64,000 nt of DNA from Coffea arabica (Eukaryota; Streptophyta; Magnoliopsida; Gentianales; Rubiaceae): assembly GCF_036785885.1 (NCBI RefSeq), contig NC_092326.1, positions 42,122,287 through 42,186,286 on the forward strand, written 5' to 3'. This document shows positions 1 to 10,755 of this stretch, piece after piece; position 1 is the first letter of the stretch; the number at the start of each line of letters is the position of its first letter. A program made the position numbers and the translations under genes. The notes below the pieces were generated by a model. That model did no database searches and was not told the DNA's origin. It worked only from the letters and a program-made list of their open reading frames with translations.

Positions 1-1207
1 CATGTGGAACTGCCAAGATGGCAACAACTTTCGTCCCACCAGGCCGTTCAGTCTAGACACCAGCACGCATTTCACACTTTCATCCCAAAATGACTACCTC
101 TTCTTCAATTGTAGTGAAAACTATGTGATAATGGAACCAAAGCCTATGTTCTGTGAGCGATTCCCTGAGCAATGTGATTCTGCTTGTGACAGTTCCAGTT
201 ACCTCTGCCGACACCTTCCAGAATGTGCATCCGCATTGAGGAGTAGTTCATGCTGCTCTTACTATCCAAAAGCTACCGAATCGTTAAGGTTGATGCTGAG
301 GCATTGCTCAACTTACACGAGCGTCTACTGGAGAAATCTTGGTGTAACTCCACCATTTAATCAGATCCCTGAATATGGTATACGAGTTGATTTTGAGATT
401 CCGGTGACAATGCGTTGCCTTCAGTGCCAGGATACGGCTAAGGGTGGTGGTATTTGTGGGTTTGACACAGAAACACAGAATTTCTTGTGCCTCTGTCAGA
501 AAGGGAATGTTACCACTTTCTGTAAAGGTATGTTTAGTTATGGCCCTTCCAGAAATCTTTGTTTTCCCATTCTGTTTGTTCAAAAAAAATACTCATGGAG
601 AATACTACTTGAACTAATTAGCTATTATTGAGATTCTTTTTTTTTTTTTTTTAAAGAAGCTATTATTGAGATTTAAATTAAGTAGATTAAATAATATTCG
701 CTAAACAGATACAATATAAGATGTCAGGAACTCTGGATTAACATTACGTTAAGGGCAAATTTATACTTAAAACTGTATTAGATCGTTTCTTGTATTTTTA
801 TTGGCAAAAGTTGCACCGCTTGATCACCTCAGTATTTGAAATTTCAAAAGCTATCAGGCCTATGGACTGCTATTTGACATTGTTAAATTCGTTCCATCAT
901 GCAGATCGCAATAATTCTCAGCATTCGAGAGTAGTTGCAGGTCAATACATTCTCAATCACCTAATCTCGTTATACTATAGAAATGTTGTGAGCTGAGCAT
1001 TCTGGTACTGTTTATGCTGCACCTGCACCTTCTAACAAGGCAAGTTTACTCTCCCTGATAAACATCTGAACTGTATCAGGTACGGTAACAGCAGTTTCAG
1101 TTGCTGGAGCGATTGGAATCGGCGCTGGCATATGGTTCTTGAGGAAAGTGAGGACAAAAGCTCCTGTAACCCACGGCGTGCAGAGCAATGAAAATAGACT
1201 CTTTTGA
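1..1207 (+). CDS. WAK-associated/galacturonan-binding ectodomain membrane protein (LRK10L-like, kinase-less), 5' partial
   Basis: The 5' end lies outside the window. Visible exons are 1-527, 905-940 (36 nt) and 1080-1207, joined at GT-AG sites with consistent phase and ending in TGA. Exon 1 encodes a Cys-rich extracellular region like the GUB_WAK_bind/WAK_assoc domains of LRK10-like receptor proteins, including the closing pattern GGGICG...FLCLC. The microexon and last exon give a short linker, one transmembrane helix (AVSVAGAIGIGAGIWFL) followed by basic residues, and a short cytosolic tail ending QSNENRLF. The stop comes right after the tail, so no kinase domain follows in this transcript. 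Family knowledge: these ectodomains are thought to sit in the plasma membrane and contact wall pectin. An alternative transcript continuing into a kinase exon is not visible here. Confidence 0.8.
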
Positions 1208-1770
1208 ATAATCATTTGTTTCCAAGCCAAAACATATGATGTATTGTCCGAGATTGTCAATTGTAGCATTCGCCATATAGGTAACTCGTGGAAGCGCATG
1301 TCAAGTTATAATCAACCTTATGATGCACTTTGTCTATCTTTTACTGCTATTGTTGCCATTTGGAAATTTTGCAGAAATACCGTCATAGTATGCCAGTAAT
1401 ATCATTGCTTTGTACTCTCTATATTGGCTGACAAATTGTACTGCCAAAGCAATGACTTCTGGATTTTCAGATAATTTGAGCAATGAAAGAGATACCTTTG
1501 CCTCTTCTGAATTTTCAGATGTCACACCCACGTTCCTTCAGAAATGATCCAAGACCTTCAGCACAATCAATTAAGGTTTCGCTATGATCATTGCATTCAC
1601 ATCACTCTCTTGGGGGTGACTATAGTTTGCCAAAAGTTACCGGATCACAGCCTCGCAGTCTTTTACAATTATTAATCCCAATTGCGTGTTGTAGTATAGG
1701 CACAAATATAACAGATGTAGCCATTAAGACATAAATAACATACCAAAACTCAATAAATTTTAACACTCCT
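1208..1770. other. Gene-free stretch with a possible decayed coding fragment (minus strand)
   Basis: No intact gene is seen. The minus strand at about 1334-1600 has protein-like readings in two frames: one contains IDCAEGLGSFLKERG, another ENPEVIALAVQFVSQYREYK. These have helical, gene-like composition but are separated by stops and have no clear start or splice sites. I do not recognise the family. It could be a gene relic or chance. Confidence 0.25.
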
Positions 1771-1779
1771 TAAAAATTA

Positions 1780-2277
1780 GGGTAAAGTATGCATTACCGC
1801 AAATTTTCACATAACTCCTCTGTAGTTTTAAAAGTTATATATAACCTAATCATAATTTGGATTAAAGTATCAAAGTTACAGAAATAATTCTTAGTAAAGG
1901 AACCTACATTAATGTGAGATTTCCCTTATTTAAAAACTAAAATGGTTGAAATGACCAAAATATATAAACATAATATGCATGATATTTTAACTTCTTATAG
2001 TTTTATGTTTTATCACATAACTCGCTCATGATTTAGTGCTCCACCAAATAACCTCATTATGGTTTTCAAAATATATACGTAACCCCCTTATGGTTAATAA
2101 ATAATTTTTAACATTATATATGAATACTTTTGACATTTTAGTTGACGCTAATTATGAAATATAAATTTCGTTATTTTAACACTTTAGACCAAATCATAAG
2201 AAGTGTGTATAGCTTTTAAAATTATAGAGGATTATGTGAAAAATGTTAAACCACAGAAAATAAAGTGTATTTTACTC
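1780..2277. mobile_element. MULE-type MITE, copy 1 (old)
   Basis: A 498-bp non-coding AT-rich element. It starts GGGTAAA and ends TTTACTC, and long stretches of its two arms are inverted relative to each other (both arms carry cacataac-, aaccata- and taaccc-type blocks). It is flanked by perfect 9-bp duplications TAAAAATTA at 1771-1779 and 2278-2286. Sequence matches with the copies at 18621 and 30095 run along its whole length, but this copy is clearly the most diverged. Nine-bp duplications are typical of Mutator-like transposons. There is no transposase, so it is non-autonomous. Confidence 0.8.
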
Positions 2278-2286
2278 TAAAAATTA

Positions 2287-4800
2287 TGTGCCACAATCAG
2301 TCTCATCTACCTAATTTCATATTCAATCAATCCCCACTATAAAATGCACCCTACAATAAAAAAAAGTGATTGAGGAAGCCCTAAGTCCATTTTATATTTG
2401 GGTTCATTTAGACCTGTTAAACTTGAACAATCAATAAAGGGAACTTGACTAGGATCCAAGGCTCGAGTTTACAAATTGAACGTGCCATGGGTAAAGGACG
2501 GCTACATGAGAAGGTTGTCACCATTTATAGGCTCCATGTGTATTTGAGAAGATTATAATGTCTCTTGGATTTGCTCAAATTTGTGTAAAGGAGCTACAAT
2601 AGTATGTTACCTAGAGAGTATTTGCATTGCCTTGTACAAGTTTTGTACACTGAACAAAACAGGGCTTGAATTTTTTCTTTTTTAACCATGTCTCGATTTT
2701 GCTTGTATAATTTGCCTTGTGGTCTTCTGCAAAATTTGTTACGTCCAAGTCTGCATGTGCAATTAGTTTTTCGAATGCTAAAAATTGCTGTTTGACTCTT
2801 AGGGGGTCTCAGTTCTTTGCATTTCGAATGCTAAAAATTGTTGTTTAAGATTTTGCCACATCTTTCAAGTCATGTGTTTCAGTGGTAGAGATCTAATGTA
2901 AAATTAAGAAATTACATCTTCTGAATGAGTCTGTACACGAATGAATTTCGATCATTTAAATTTAGCTTAACCAATTTTTTTTGGGGGAGGGGGGGTGTGG
3001 TGCGTTAGTCAGTAGCTACATAACCATATTCCGATAAGCACAAACAAGAGGCACTAATATTGTTGGGAATTCCCAAAACAACAAAATTCCCAAAACAACA
3101 AAATACTATAGTTGTCTTATGTGGAATTCATTTTGGGATAATGGGAGTGAAGCTCGCGCGAGGCGCGGGAGTGAAGCTCGCGCTTGTATTTTCAGCTGCT
3201 CTTCAACTCTTTTTTTTATATTTACGATAAAATTTTAGACAATGTAATAAAATTGGGAAAGAAAATAATAACAAAAAAGGTGTATATGAAAGACAAGTAT
3301 TCAAGAATATTAGCCAAGACAAGAATATCAGCCAAGAAAAAGATAAAAATCAATAATAAGGTAAGTTTACTAAAACTTGAAGCACAATATCTATTCAAAA
3401 TTACAAAAAAAAAAAAGAAAGAAAGAAAATGTTTCATCTTAGGAGAAAAACAAAATTAAATGGATGCTGTCGAAACTAATCACAATCATTAAAATAAAAG
3501 CCCCAGCCTAAATGCTTGCCTTGCAGCTAAAGGAAAAATATGTTGGTCTATTTCTTGAATTTTTCCTGAATTAAGAGAAATTCGACCTTTTATCTAACAA
3601 CAAGTCTAAAAATAAATATTTCAAAAATAATTGGAAGTCTTTGTTCTAAAAATTTATAATTCACGATCTCTCAAAGAGCAACACAATCACAATCTGTACA
3701 GTCTCGTAAGAAGATTAGCCCTGATATGTCATTCAAGGAAAGTTCCTATACAAATCTTCATAACCAAGTCTTTAGCTTGGACAGTAAGCATATTACAAAG
3801 GCATGGCTGGTGAAATCATTTTGCATATTCACCAATTAGGAGATTATTAGAATATCTTCATATCACAACAATATATCAACCATGAACATGTGTATATATT
3901 AAGGTAATTATGAGAATATCTTCATATCACTAATATAACAACTATAGACTTGTGTATATACATTAAGGAGAGAAAATTAGAGACTACACTTTCATCTCAA
4001 GTAATAATATGATACTAAGGGGAGAAAATATTAAAAATAACGATTACATATAAATTATATTCAATTTATTATATTTTGACTTTATTTCTTAATTTTTATT
4101 CCTTCAAGTATTTTTATACCTTAACCTTAGCGCTAGCATTGAATGTTATACTTCTGAGTTCAACTCCTAAGCCCACAATCCTATGAAATTTGATAGTAAC
4201 CAAAGGTTATAACTTGTTGCCTCGTCAACTACTGAAGATGACTTACTTGATCAACCTGAAAAAAGAATTGTTAGATTGAGTAAACTCAAGAAAGATTATT
4301 AAAACGAGAATCAACTTCTAGGATTCATAACTATACAACACACACTAAATCTACTGACCAAATTCACATCAACTAATCAATACTATTCCTGCAACTCGTC
4401 AATTAGTTAACCATAGACATATTTTAGTTAATAGTCGTATAGTAGATATACCAAATTATTGCCGAAAACCCTGAGATATTATTACGGGGAAGGATGAACA
4501 AAAATCCCGAAAATCTCTGGATTCATCTACTCGAGAAATTGCCAAGCCATTTGACCTTTCACCCATTCCAACATAAAGGATTGGTCAATCAAATAATAGA
4601 TAGTAAATGGGTCGGTTTGAAAATAAATGAATTGTTAGTCGTAAAATATTATTCTCGACATACTTAAACCTAACTAAACTAAATAAGGGTTTGGACATTT
4701 TTCTGCCCTTTCGTCAAAGTAAATTAACCAAACGTTAAGTAAGAAAATTGACCTGAATTTTCTTGCTTTTATTTATCATTAAAGGAATAAATATCTAAGT
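2287..4800. other. AT-rich gene-free region; contains detached pectate lyase 3' flank and small repeats
   Basis: No gene is supported. About 2880-3075 aligns in the same orientation with 23098-23410, the 3' flank of pectate lyase 2 (shared words include ctacataaccatattcc and aagaggca). A direct duplication of gggagtgaagctcgcgc lies at about 3144-3185. A roughly 65-bp imperfect tandem duplication (gaatatcttcatatcac) spans about 3845-3970. The remainder is AT-rich DNA with homopolymer runs. I see nothing else in it. Confidence 0.6.
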
Positions 4801-4805
4801 GAATA

Positions 4806-6587
4806 TGACAGGTCGTCAGCCTGTGCAATAATAAAAATTAAACCTAATTGCCAGTTAAAATGACCAAGACCCAATTCCAAGTACTGGAGCAGGGATTCTA
4901 GGTGTGCAATGGATTACTTGATTCACCCTGTTTCCGAAGAGTTTGCTTGATCCGATATACCCGAATGGAATGGTTATTTCTTTTCACAAATAATTATGAA
5001 TTTGTAGACAGGGCAAGTAGGGTCATATCCACAGGGATTGGGTATATTTGTTTCTTAAGAAATCCAAAGTAACACAGGGGGTGATTTTGTAGGAATGATA
5101 ACAAGCAAATAAATTCAAATAAGAAAATGAAAATAAAAATAAATAACTGACTAGAAATTAGACAATAATTCACTGAACTCAGAGTAACAATGATTAAAGG
5201 CCTGAATCAATTAAAACAAGAAAACGATTAAGAATAAAATCAAGTAGGCAACGAAAAATCAAATGGCAATTCACTAAAACCAAGATAATATTAATTAAGG
5301 AGCTAGCCAAGAAGTAACTTCAGCAATGGTTCACCTAATTGATCATTGATGCAAGCCAATTCCAATTATTTATCAATAAATAGGTTATAACTACCAAACA
5401 AGCGATGGCAATCAACCCCTCCTTACTGTGTCGGTGATCAAGGTACGCCCGTTAATCACTGCTCTAATTGAGAAATAATCCTAGGTACGCCCGTAGAATT
5501 TAATTCCCCAATTGCCTTTCGTATTAAAGGAGTCCTATTCTAACCAAATAACGCACTGCCAGGGTTATTTTAGATTAGCCCGCGTATTCCCCTGACACAA
5601 ATCTAATCATGCCAGTTATCACTATTTTGAGACAATTAAACAATTACGGATTTAACGTCCCAATTGACAATAGATTACCAAATTAACTAATTATCCGGAT
5701 CCAAGACAATCAATTAATTAAATAATCATAAGCACTGTAACCAGGAAATATGCGAATACCAATAAATAAAAGGAAAAGATTGAATTAAAACGATCTCACA
5801 ATTTTTAGGCGAGCCAGAGCCTTCGTTGCTCCTTGACTAGGATTGGAAAATTAGCTTATAATTGATGAACTAAATCCACGGAAAATTGAAAAAGGAGCTG
5901 CGGCCATCAATTGAGAAAATGCCCAAGTTCAACTCGGTCAAAACAATAAAGCACAGCAAAGTTTCAGAGTATCATTTACTGTCCTCGCTTGTCCGCTCAT
6001 ACGAAAGGAAGAAGAAAAAAGAACAACTTAAAAGCTACAAAAGTTCATAGTTTTCACTTCGTCTCAAGCTAAAGAAGAAAAGTCAAAGGAAGCAACTCCC
6101 CAATGCTCCTGCCATCCGCAGGATTCAAAAGAAAGAAAAAGGAAAAGTCAAAGCTCAAGGCTAACAAAATGCCTCCTCTTCAGAGCCGTGAGTTTCTAAA
6201 GCTAAAAATAGGTCCAAGGGAAAAGTCAAGCATTTCTCCTAAGCTACAGACGGAAAAGCTAAGAGTAAAAGCCAGCCCTCCTCTAATCCTCTTTTCTTCT
6301 CTTTATTGCGGCGGCTCACAGCAGGAAGAGGAGCCCTCCGTCCGTCATTCCTTTGCGAAAATTACCAAAATGGGCGTGACATCTTCTGTTCCAAAAGTGC
6401 CCCTGGGACAAGTTTTATCATCTGAATTTTTTTCCTGTCAATTTGGCACATGTTATCATATTTTCGTTCTACTCCCTGAAATATACGTAAATTAAGAAAA
6501 ATGAGTAGAATCCAGCAATTAATCCACATCAAGTCAGGTAATAGGGGAAAATAATAATAAAATAAATAGATAAATTGCAACCTATCA
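4806..6587 (-). repeat. Athila-like element, 3' LTR
   Basis: A 1782-bp LTR bounded by TGACAGG and CCTATCA inverted ends. It is nearly identical to 16313-18084. The adjacent inner sequence on the minus strand is the G-rich polypurine tract (gtgtggggggaat). An open frame running antisense through the LTR is present in both LTRs and is not treated as a gene. Confidence 0.95.
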
Positions 6588-7837
6588 ATTCCCCCCACAC
6601 CTAAACCATGCTTGTCCTTAAGCATAAGACACCAAAATTTGATAATGGTCATTGCCCAATCTACCAAATTACCAAGATATTCAAGAAAGAACCACATATC
6701 GGGCATTAGTAATTAAAATCCGAGAAACATCCCCCCAGTTAGCCTCTACCACAAACTCCTTCAATTTCCAAATTAACTAATCTAAGGAAAAGGAATGGCA
6801 CGCAACATTTATCAGCTAATGGTCCAAATATTCACACAAGTCCCCATATTAAGTCCATAAACCAGCAAGCTTCCCTATTATTTATTCTCTCTTTTTTCCC
6901 TTTTTTTTACGTTTTTTTTTTCAAGCAATCATAATATTTGACACAAGAAGACTTAGTCTCTAGCTGCCGGAGCCTTTTGACGCGAACTCCAACATTTTTA
7001 GATGAAGGAGCCCGGTTACTCAGCTCCTACCGCTATACGACCACGTACTCATAGAAAGTACCACCTTTTGACGCGAGAATCGACACTTTTAGGTGCAGAT
7101 CCCCAGTTACTCAGTAGTGACTAATAGCGGAGTACAGTCCAGATTATTCACAGCCAAACAAAGCCAAAAACACGAAATACCAACACTAGCAACTAAGCAT
7201 AGGGGCAGCTCGCCTCATTATTGCCAAACATGGAGAACTGGAGTCAATATTGGACCAGTTCACCTTAAAATGCCAACAGTCATTCCCAACGCCTAGAAAA
7301 GTTAACAAAGAAATCAAAAGAGCCAAACAATCCGATATTCACCAAGTAGATATCTTGGATCCAACCACATCAACCCGATACCTTTGTATTTTAAAAACTT
7401 GGCAAAAGTAGATTTGGAGTCAATAAGTCCACATCTCAATTTTGGCATTCACATGAAAGGTAAGCACCAAGAAGAAAGAATGAAAACGGGCAACTAGAAA
7501 TAAAACTAAGAAAAACTACTAAAAACTAAAAACTTATTTTATTTTATTTTATTTTTCACTAAAAACGGAAAACACTAGCACCCCCTTAGATCCCCCCCAC
7601 ACCTATATGACACATTGTCCTCAATGTGACAAATAAAAAATAAAAGTGAAGCAAAAGTGAGAGGGAAAGCAACCAAACTTCCCTGAAATCGGGTCATAGT
7701 GGAGGGCGAGGTGGAAACAGAGGTGCAAAGCTTGAATGAAGCAGAAACTGCGCCAAATTCTGCGCTATGTCGGCGACATTGGCGTCAACGTTGACCATTC
7801 TAGCCCTCAAAGTCTGAACCTGCTCTCGGAGTTGCTG
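6588..7837 (-). other. Athila-like element: non-coding stretch between env-like ORF and 3' LTR
   Basis: Internal element sequence, AT-rich, with long T and A runs near 6890-6920 and 7535-7560. It carries no recognised protein domain. The polypurine tract forms its edge at 6588-6600. A second GGTGTGGGGGG-like word near 7592-7606 (ccccccacacctatatgac on the plus strand) resembles a duplicated tract. Confidence 0.6.
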
Positions 7838-8990
7838 TCATTCAGAAGTCCCACGTGGTAGAGGTGGTGCAGAAGATGACGGCCCAGCTGTGTCCTCGGC
7901 TGACTCATGAAATGAAGAGGGCCCTGCTCGGGGCGAAGGGTGTGTACCCGGAGCTCGAGATGGTCCCGGAGGGGTAAACTGGTAGGAACCATCGGGCAGG
8001 CGCTCGACGACTCCCATCCTCTCTAAGCAATCCACATCCAAGAGCTCCATCTCGAACGCCAAATGTAGGTCGTGGTCCTCCAGGTTAAGAACCCCCAGCT
8101 CTGTCGCCAAGTGAGTGATAAAGGACCCAAGGATAAGGGGTTTGTTCTTTTTCGCCAAGACGGTCTTGAACTGTGCTGCCAACCAACACTCCAAGTTGAC
8201 CTTGATGTTATTCTTTCTGCATACACCAGATGAAGAAAAACTCGGGTCGAGAGAGAATGCCGGAGCTGTCCTTGCGACCGGAGTAGCTGTAGGTTAAGAA
8301 TCGCTGGACGTATCGGGCGCTAGGATCCCTTAGAAAGGAGCTCCTAGACCTAGAAGGGTCGTAGCGCTGCGGATCGGTGGACATTTCTTCCCACACAGTG
8401 CGGTAGCGGGAAAGAAAAAGCTCAATGTAATCGCAGACGCTTTCACCATACTCCTTCGTCTCAGCATACTCTCGAGTAATGAACCAAAATGCCAGATTAA
8501 ATTGGGTAATCGAAAAATTAAATTCCCGACCCATCAGACGGAAGCGAATGACATTAGGTGTCGCAACGGTGAACCTTGAGGGCAACTCAAACTCAAAGGT
8601 AAAATAAAACTCCCGAGTCAGCTCGACAAAGGCGGGGCAAAAGATATCGAGATATGGGCGCCACCCGATGGCTGTAAACATCTGCTCGACCTCCTCTCGT
8701 ATGCCTAGGCCCATCATGGTTAATTTGTCACTAGTCTTACAAGGTATGATACGCCGCTCACAGACTTTAGCATATCTCTGCTGATCAGCAGGTCTAGTGA
8801 AGGTCAGGTGCCCTCCAAAGTGAGTTGGGGTATCTACTTGAGCACCCCTACCACTACCCAAACGGGTTCGGACATTAGAAGAGTAGGGTAGGTTGGTAGG
8901 TGTATTCACAGAAATAGATGCCTGTGAAGGGGGCTGAGAACGAGAGGCCCTAGACCTAGAGGAGGATTTTGGTCTCACCATATCACCCAA
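7838..8990 (-). CDS. Athila env-like (ORF1-type) protein, fossil
   Basis: A reading region of about 380 residues between the pol end and the 3' LTR, the position where Athila elements carry their env-like gene. It starts with a Ser/Arg-rich segment, then a conserved block containing FRLMGREFNFSITQFNLAF, characteristic of the Athila ORF-1 family. It is degraded near its C-terminal part. In the family this ORF is thought to be made from a spliced message, since it lies far downstream of pol. Its function is unproven. Confidence 0.75.
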
Positions 8991-10755
8991 CAGTTAGCTC
9001 AAAGCTACAGAAGCTCCAACAGGTATGGAAACCAGCAAATGCAACAAGCAAAAGAAACTCAGCAGAACAAAGCAAGAATTTCCCAGTAATAACCCAATCA
9101 ATAACAAACAAAAGAATTTCAGCAAGTAAAAATGCCCAATGCCCCACAGATGGCAACCAAACTGCGGTGATCTCAGTGACTATAGCAATTAAAGTAACCC
9201 CAGAAAGTATGCCAGTCCACAGCAGTCACTGAGTAGCCCGATATAGTAAGGCCCCTCCCAATCAGCAATTTTACAAGTAATTAATCCAAATATGCGGCCA
9301 GCCCCTCTAATTCACAAGCAATTTCAGAAATAACCCAACCAAAATCCCAAAAGAAACCTCAGCGAGTTATCTAGCAATTCAAGCAAAATAATGCCCAGCA
9401 ATTCACAACGAGTCAACCAATGTCCACAAGCAACGTGAGATCCAAAGTGTCCTCCAAAGATAACAAACAGTCACAGCAATCAGCTCACCCAAAGTCTCAA
9501 CAAATGGCTCTAGTTGGCCAATGAATTGTACAATTTAACCCAACCCAAAAGAAATAGCAATTCCAAGCAAGAATAATCCAACCAGTCCCACTGGTGGAAA
9601 ATCACCAATTGAGAAAGTAAACTCCAACCGTCAACAATATCAACTATGGAACGACCTAGGCAGTACCAATAAGTATTAAGAAATTGGGCGGCAACTGCAA
9701 ATTACCTCCACCGTAGATGGTAGCCAGACGAAATGGGACAGTGGTGGGTGTCAGGTGTGCCGGAATCGCGTGAGGGGTTGCGGCGGTGTCCGTGGGCTGG
9801 CCTTGGACGAGCTGGAACAGAGCGCGCGCGGCGCACTAGGCCAGGCGGCAGACAGAGCAGCAAGCAGTGTCGTGGAGCTGGGGTGAGAGGGAGCTACGGG
9901 CTGCTGTGGCTGGTACGCCTGTGGTTGCGTGAGGAAAGAGCTGTGGCGGGAGAAGCCGCGCGCGGAAGGCGGGGCGCGTGCGCGGTCGAAGAGCGGCGGC
10001 GGTGCACGATAGGGAGGACGCGCGACTGGGGAGCAGATCTGGCGGCCTGCGTCGCGTGAGGAAGGTTGGTGGACAGGTGGTGGCTGCGCTGGAGTGAGGT
10101 CGAGCTGGTAGTGGAGAGAGCGAGGCGTGAGTAGGCGGCGTGCGATTCGAAGCGGCGGCCAAAAGGGGAAAGAAGACGCAGCGGAGAAGGAAGAAAGAAA
10201 AGATAAAGAAAGAAGAAGAAGAAAGAAAGGAGAAAGAAAGAAAAGAAAAGAAAAGAAGGAAAAGAAAAAGAAATTTTTTTTAAGAAAAGAAAAAGCTTAC
10301 GATTAAGGAAGAAAACACAAAGTTTTTTTTTCTTTTTTTTATTATTAACTTTTTTTTCGTTTGTTTATTATTATTATATTTTTTTATATATTATCATTAA
10401 ATTTTTCTTTTTTTTTTTAATCCTTACCTTTCTCGCGAACGTGACGCGGGCACGCCATGAGAGCAAGAGAGCTCTCTGGCCGTGAGCTTCCTGGCCGTCA
10501 TGACGCGGGCACGTCATAAGAGCGAGAGAGCTCTATGGCCGTGAGTGTTCCATGCGCCATCACGCGGGCGCGTCATGACAGAAGAACGCCTACAAAACAG
10601 AAAAAACGAAAATTAAAACCCAAAATCAGTCAAATTCAAGGAAAACATATTTTAACTCTCAAACAAAATCAAACAAATAATGAAAAGAAACAATTGGGTT
10701 GCCTCCCAATGAGCGCCTTTCTTTAACGTCTTTGGCCAGACATGATAAAGTGCCA
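8991..10755 (-). other. Athila-like element: long spacer between pol and env-like ORF
   Basis: Read in element sense (minus), the spacer runs from pol through a small tandem repeat (about 10438-10575), an A/T-rich stretch (about 10275-10430), a long pyrimidine tract (plus-strand purines at about 10180-10275), a GC-rich block (about 9733-10165) and an AT-rich tail to the env-like start. The GC-rich block has open frames on both strands, rich in Arg, Ala and Pro, which is expected from base composition alone. Confidence 0.6.

Noticed and set aside
3184-3459. 91-residue Lys/Ile-rich frame
   Set aside because: Low-complexity AT-rich translation with poly-Lys; the opposite strand is equally open.
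6103-6495. 130-residue plus-strand open frame, repeated at 17600-17992
   Set aside because: Both copies lie antisense inside the two LTRs of the Athila-like element, and their similarity is explained by the LTR pair. Lys/Ser-rich composition, no domain.
7838-8990. Considered as a host gene
   Set aside because: Conserved block and position between pol and 3' LTR mark it as the Athila env-like ORF.
9733-10162. Open frames on both strands in the GC-rich block
   Set aside because: Explained by GC-rich composition, which has few stops; no domain and no start context. Lies inside the Athila-like element.
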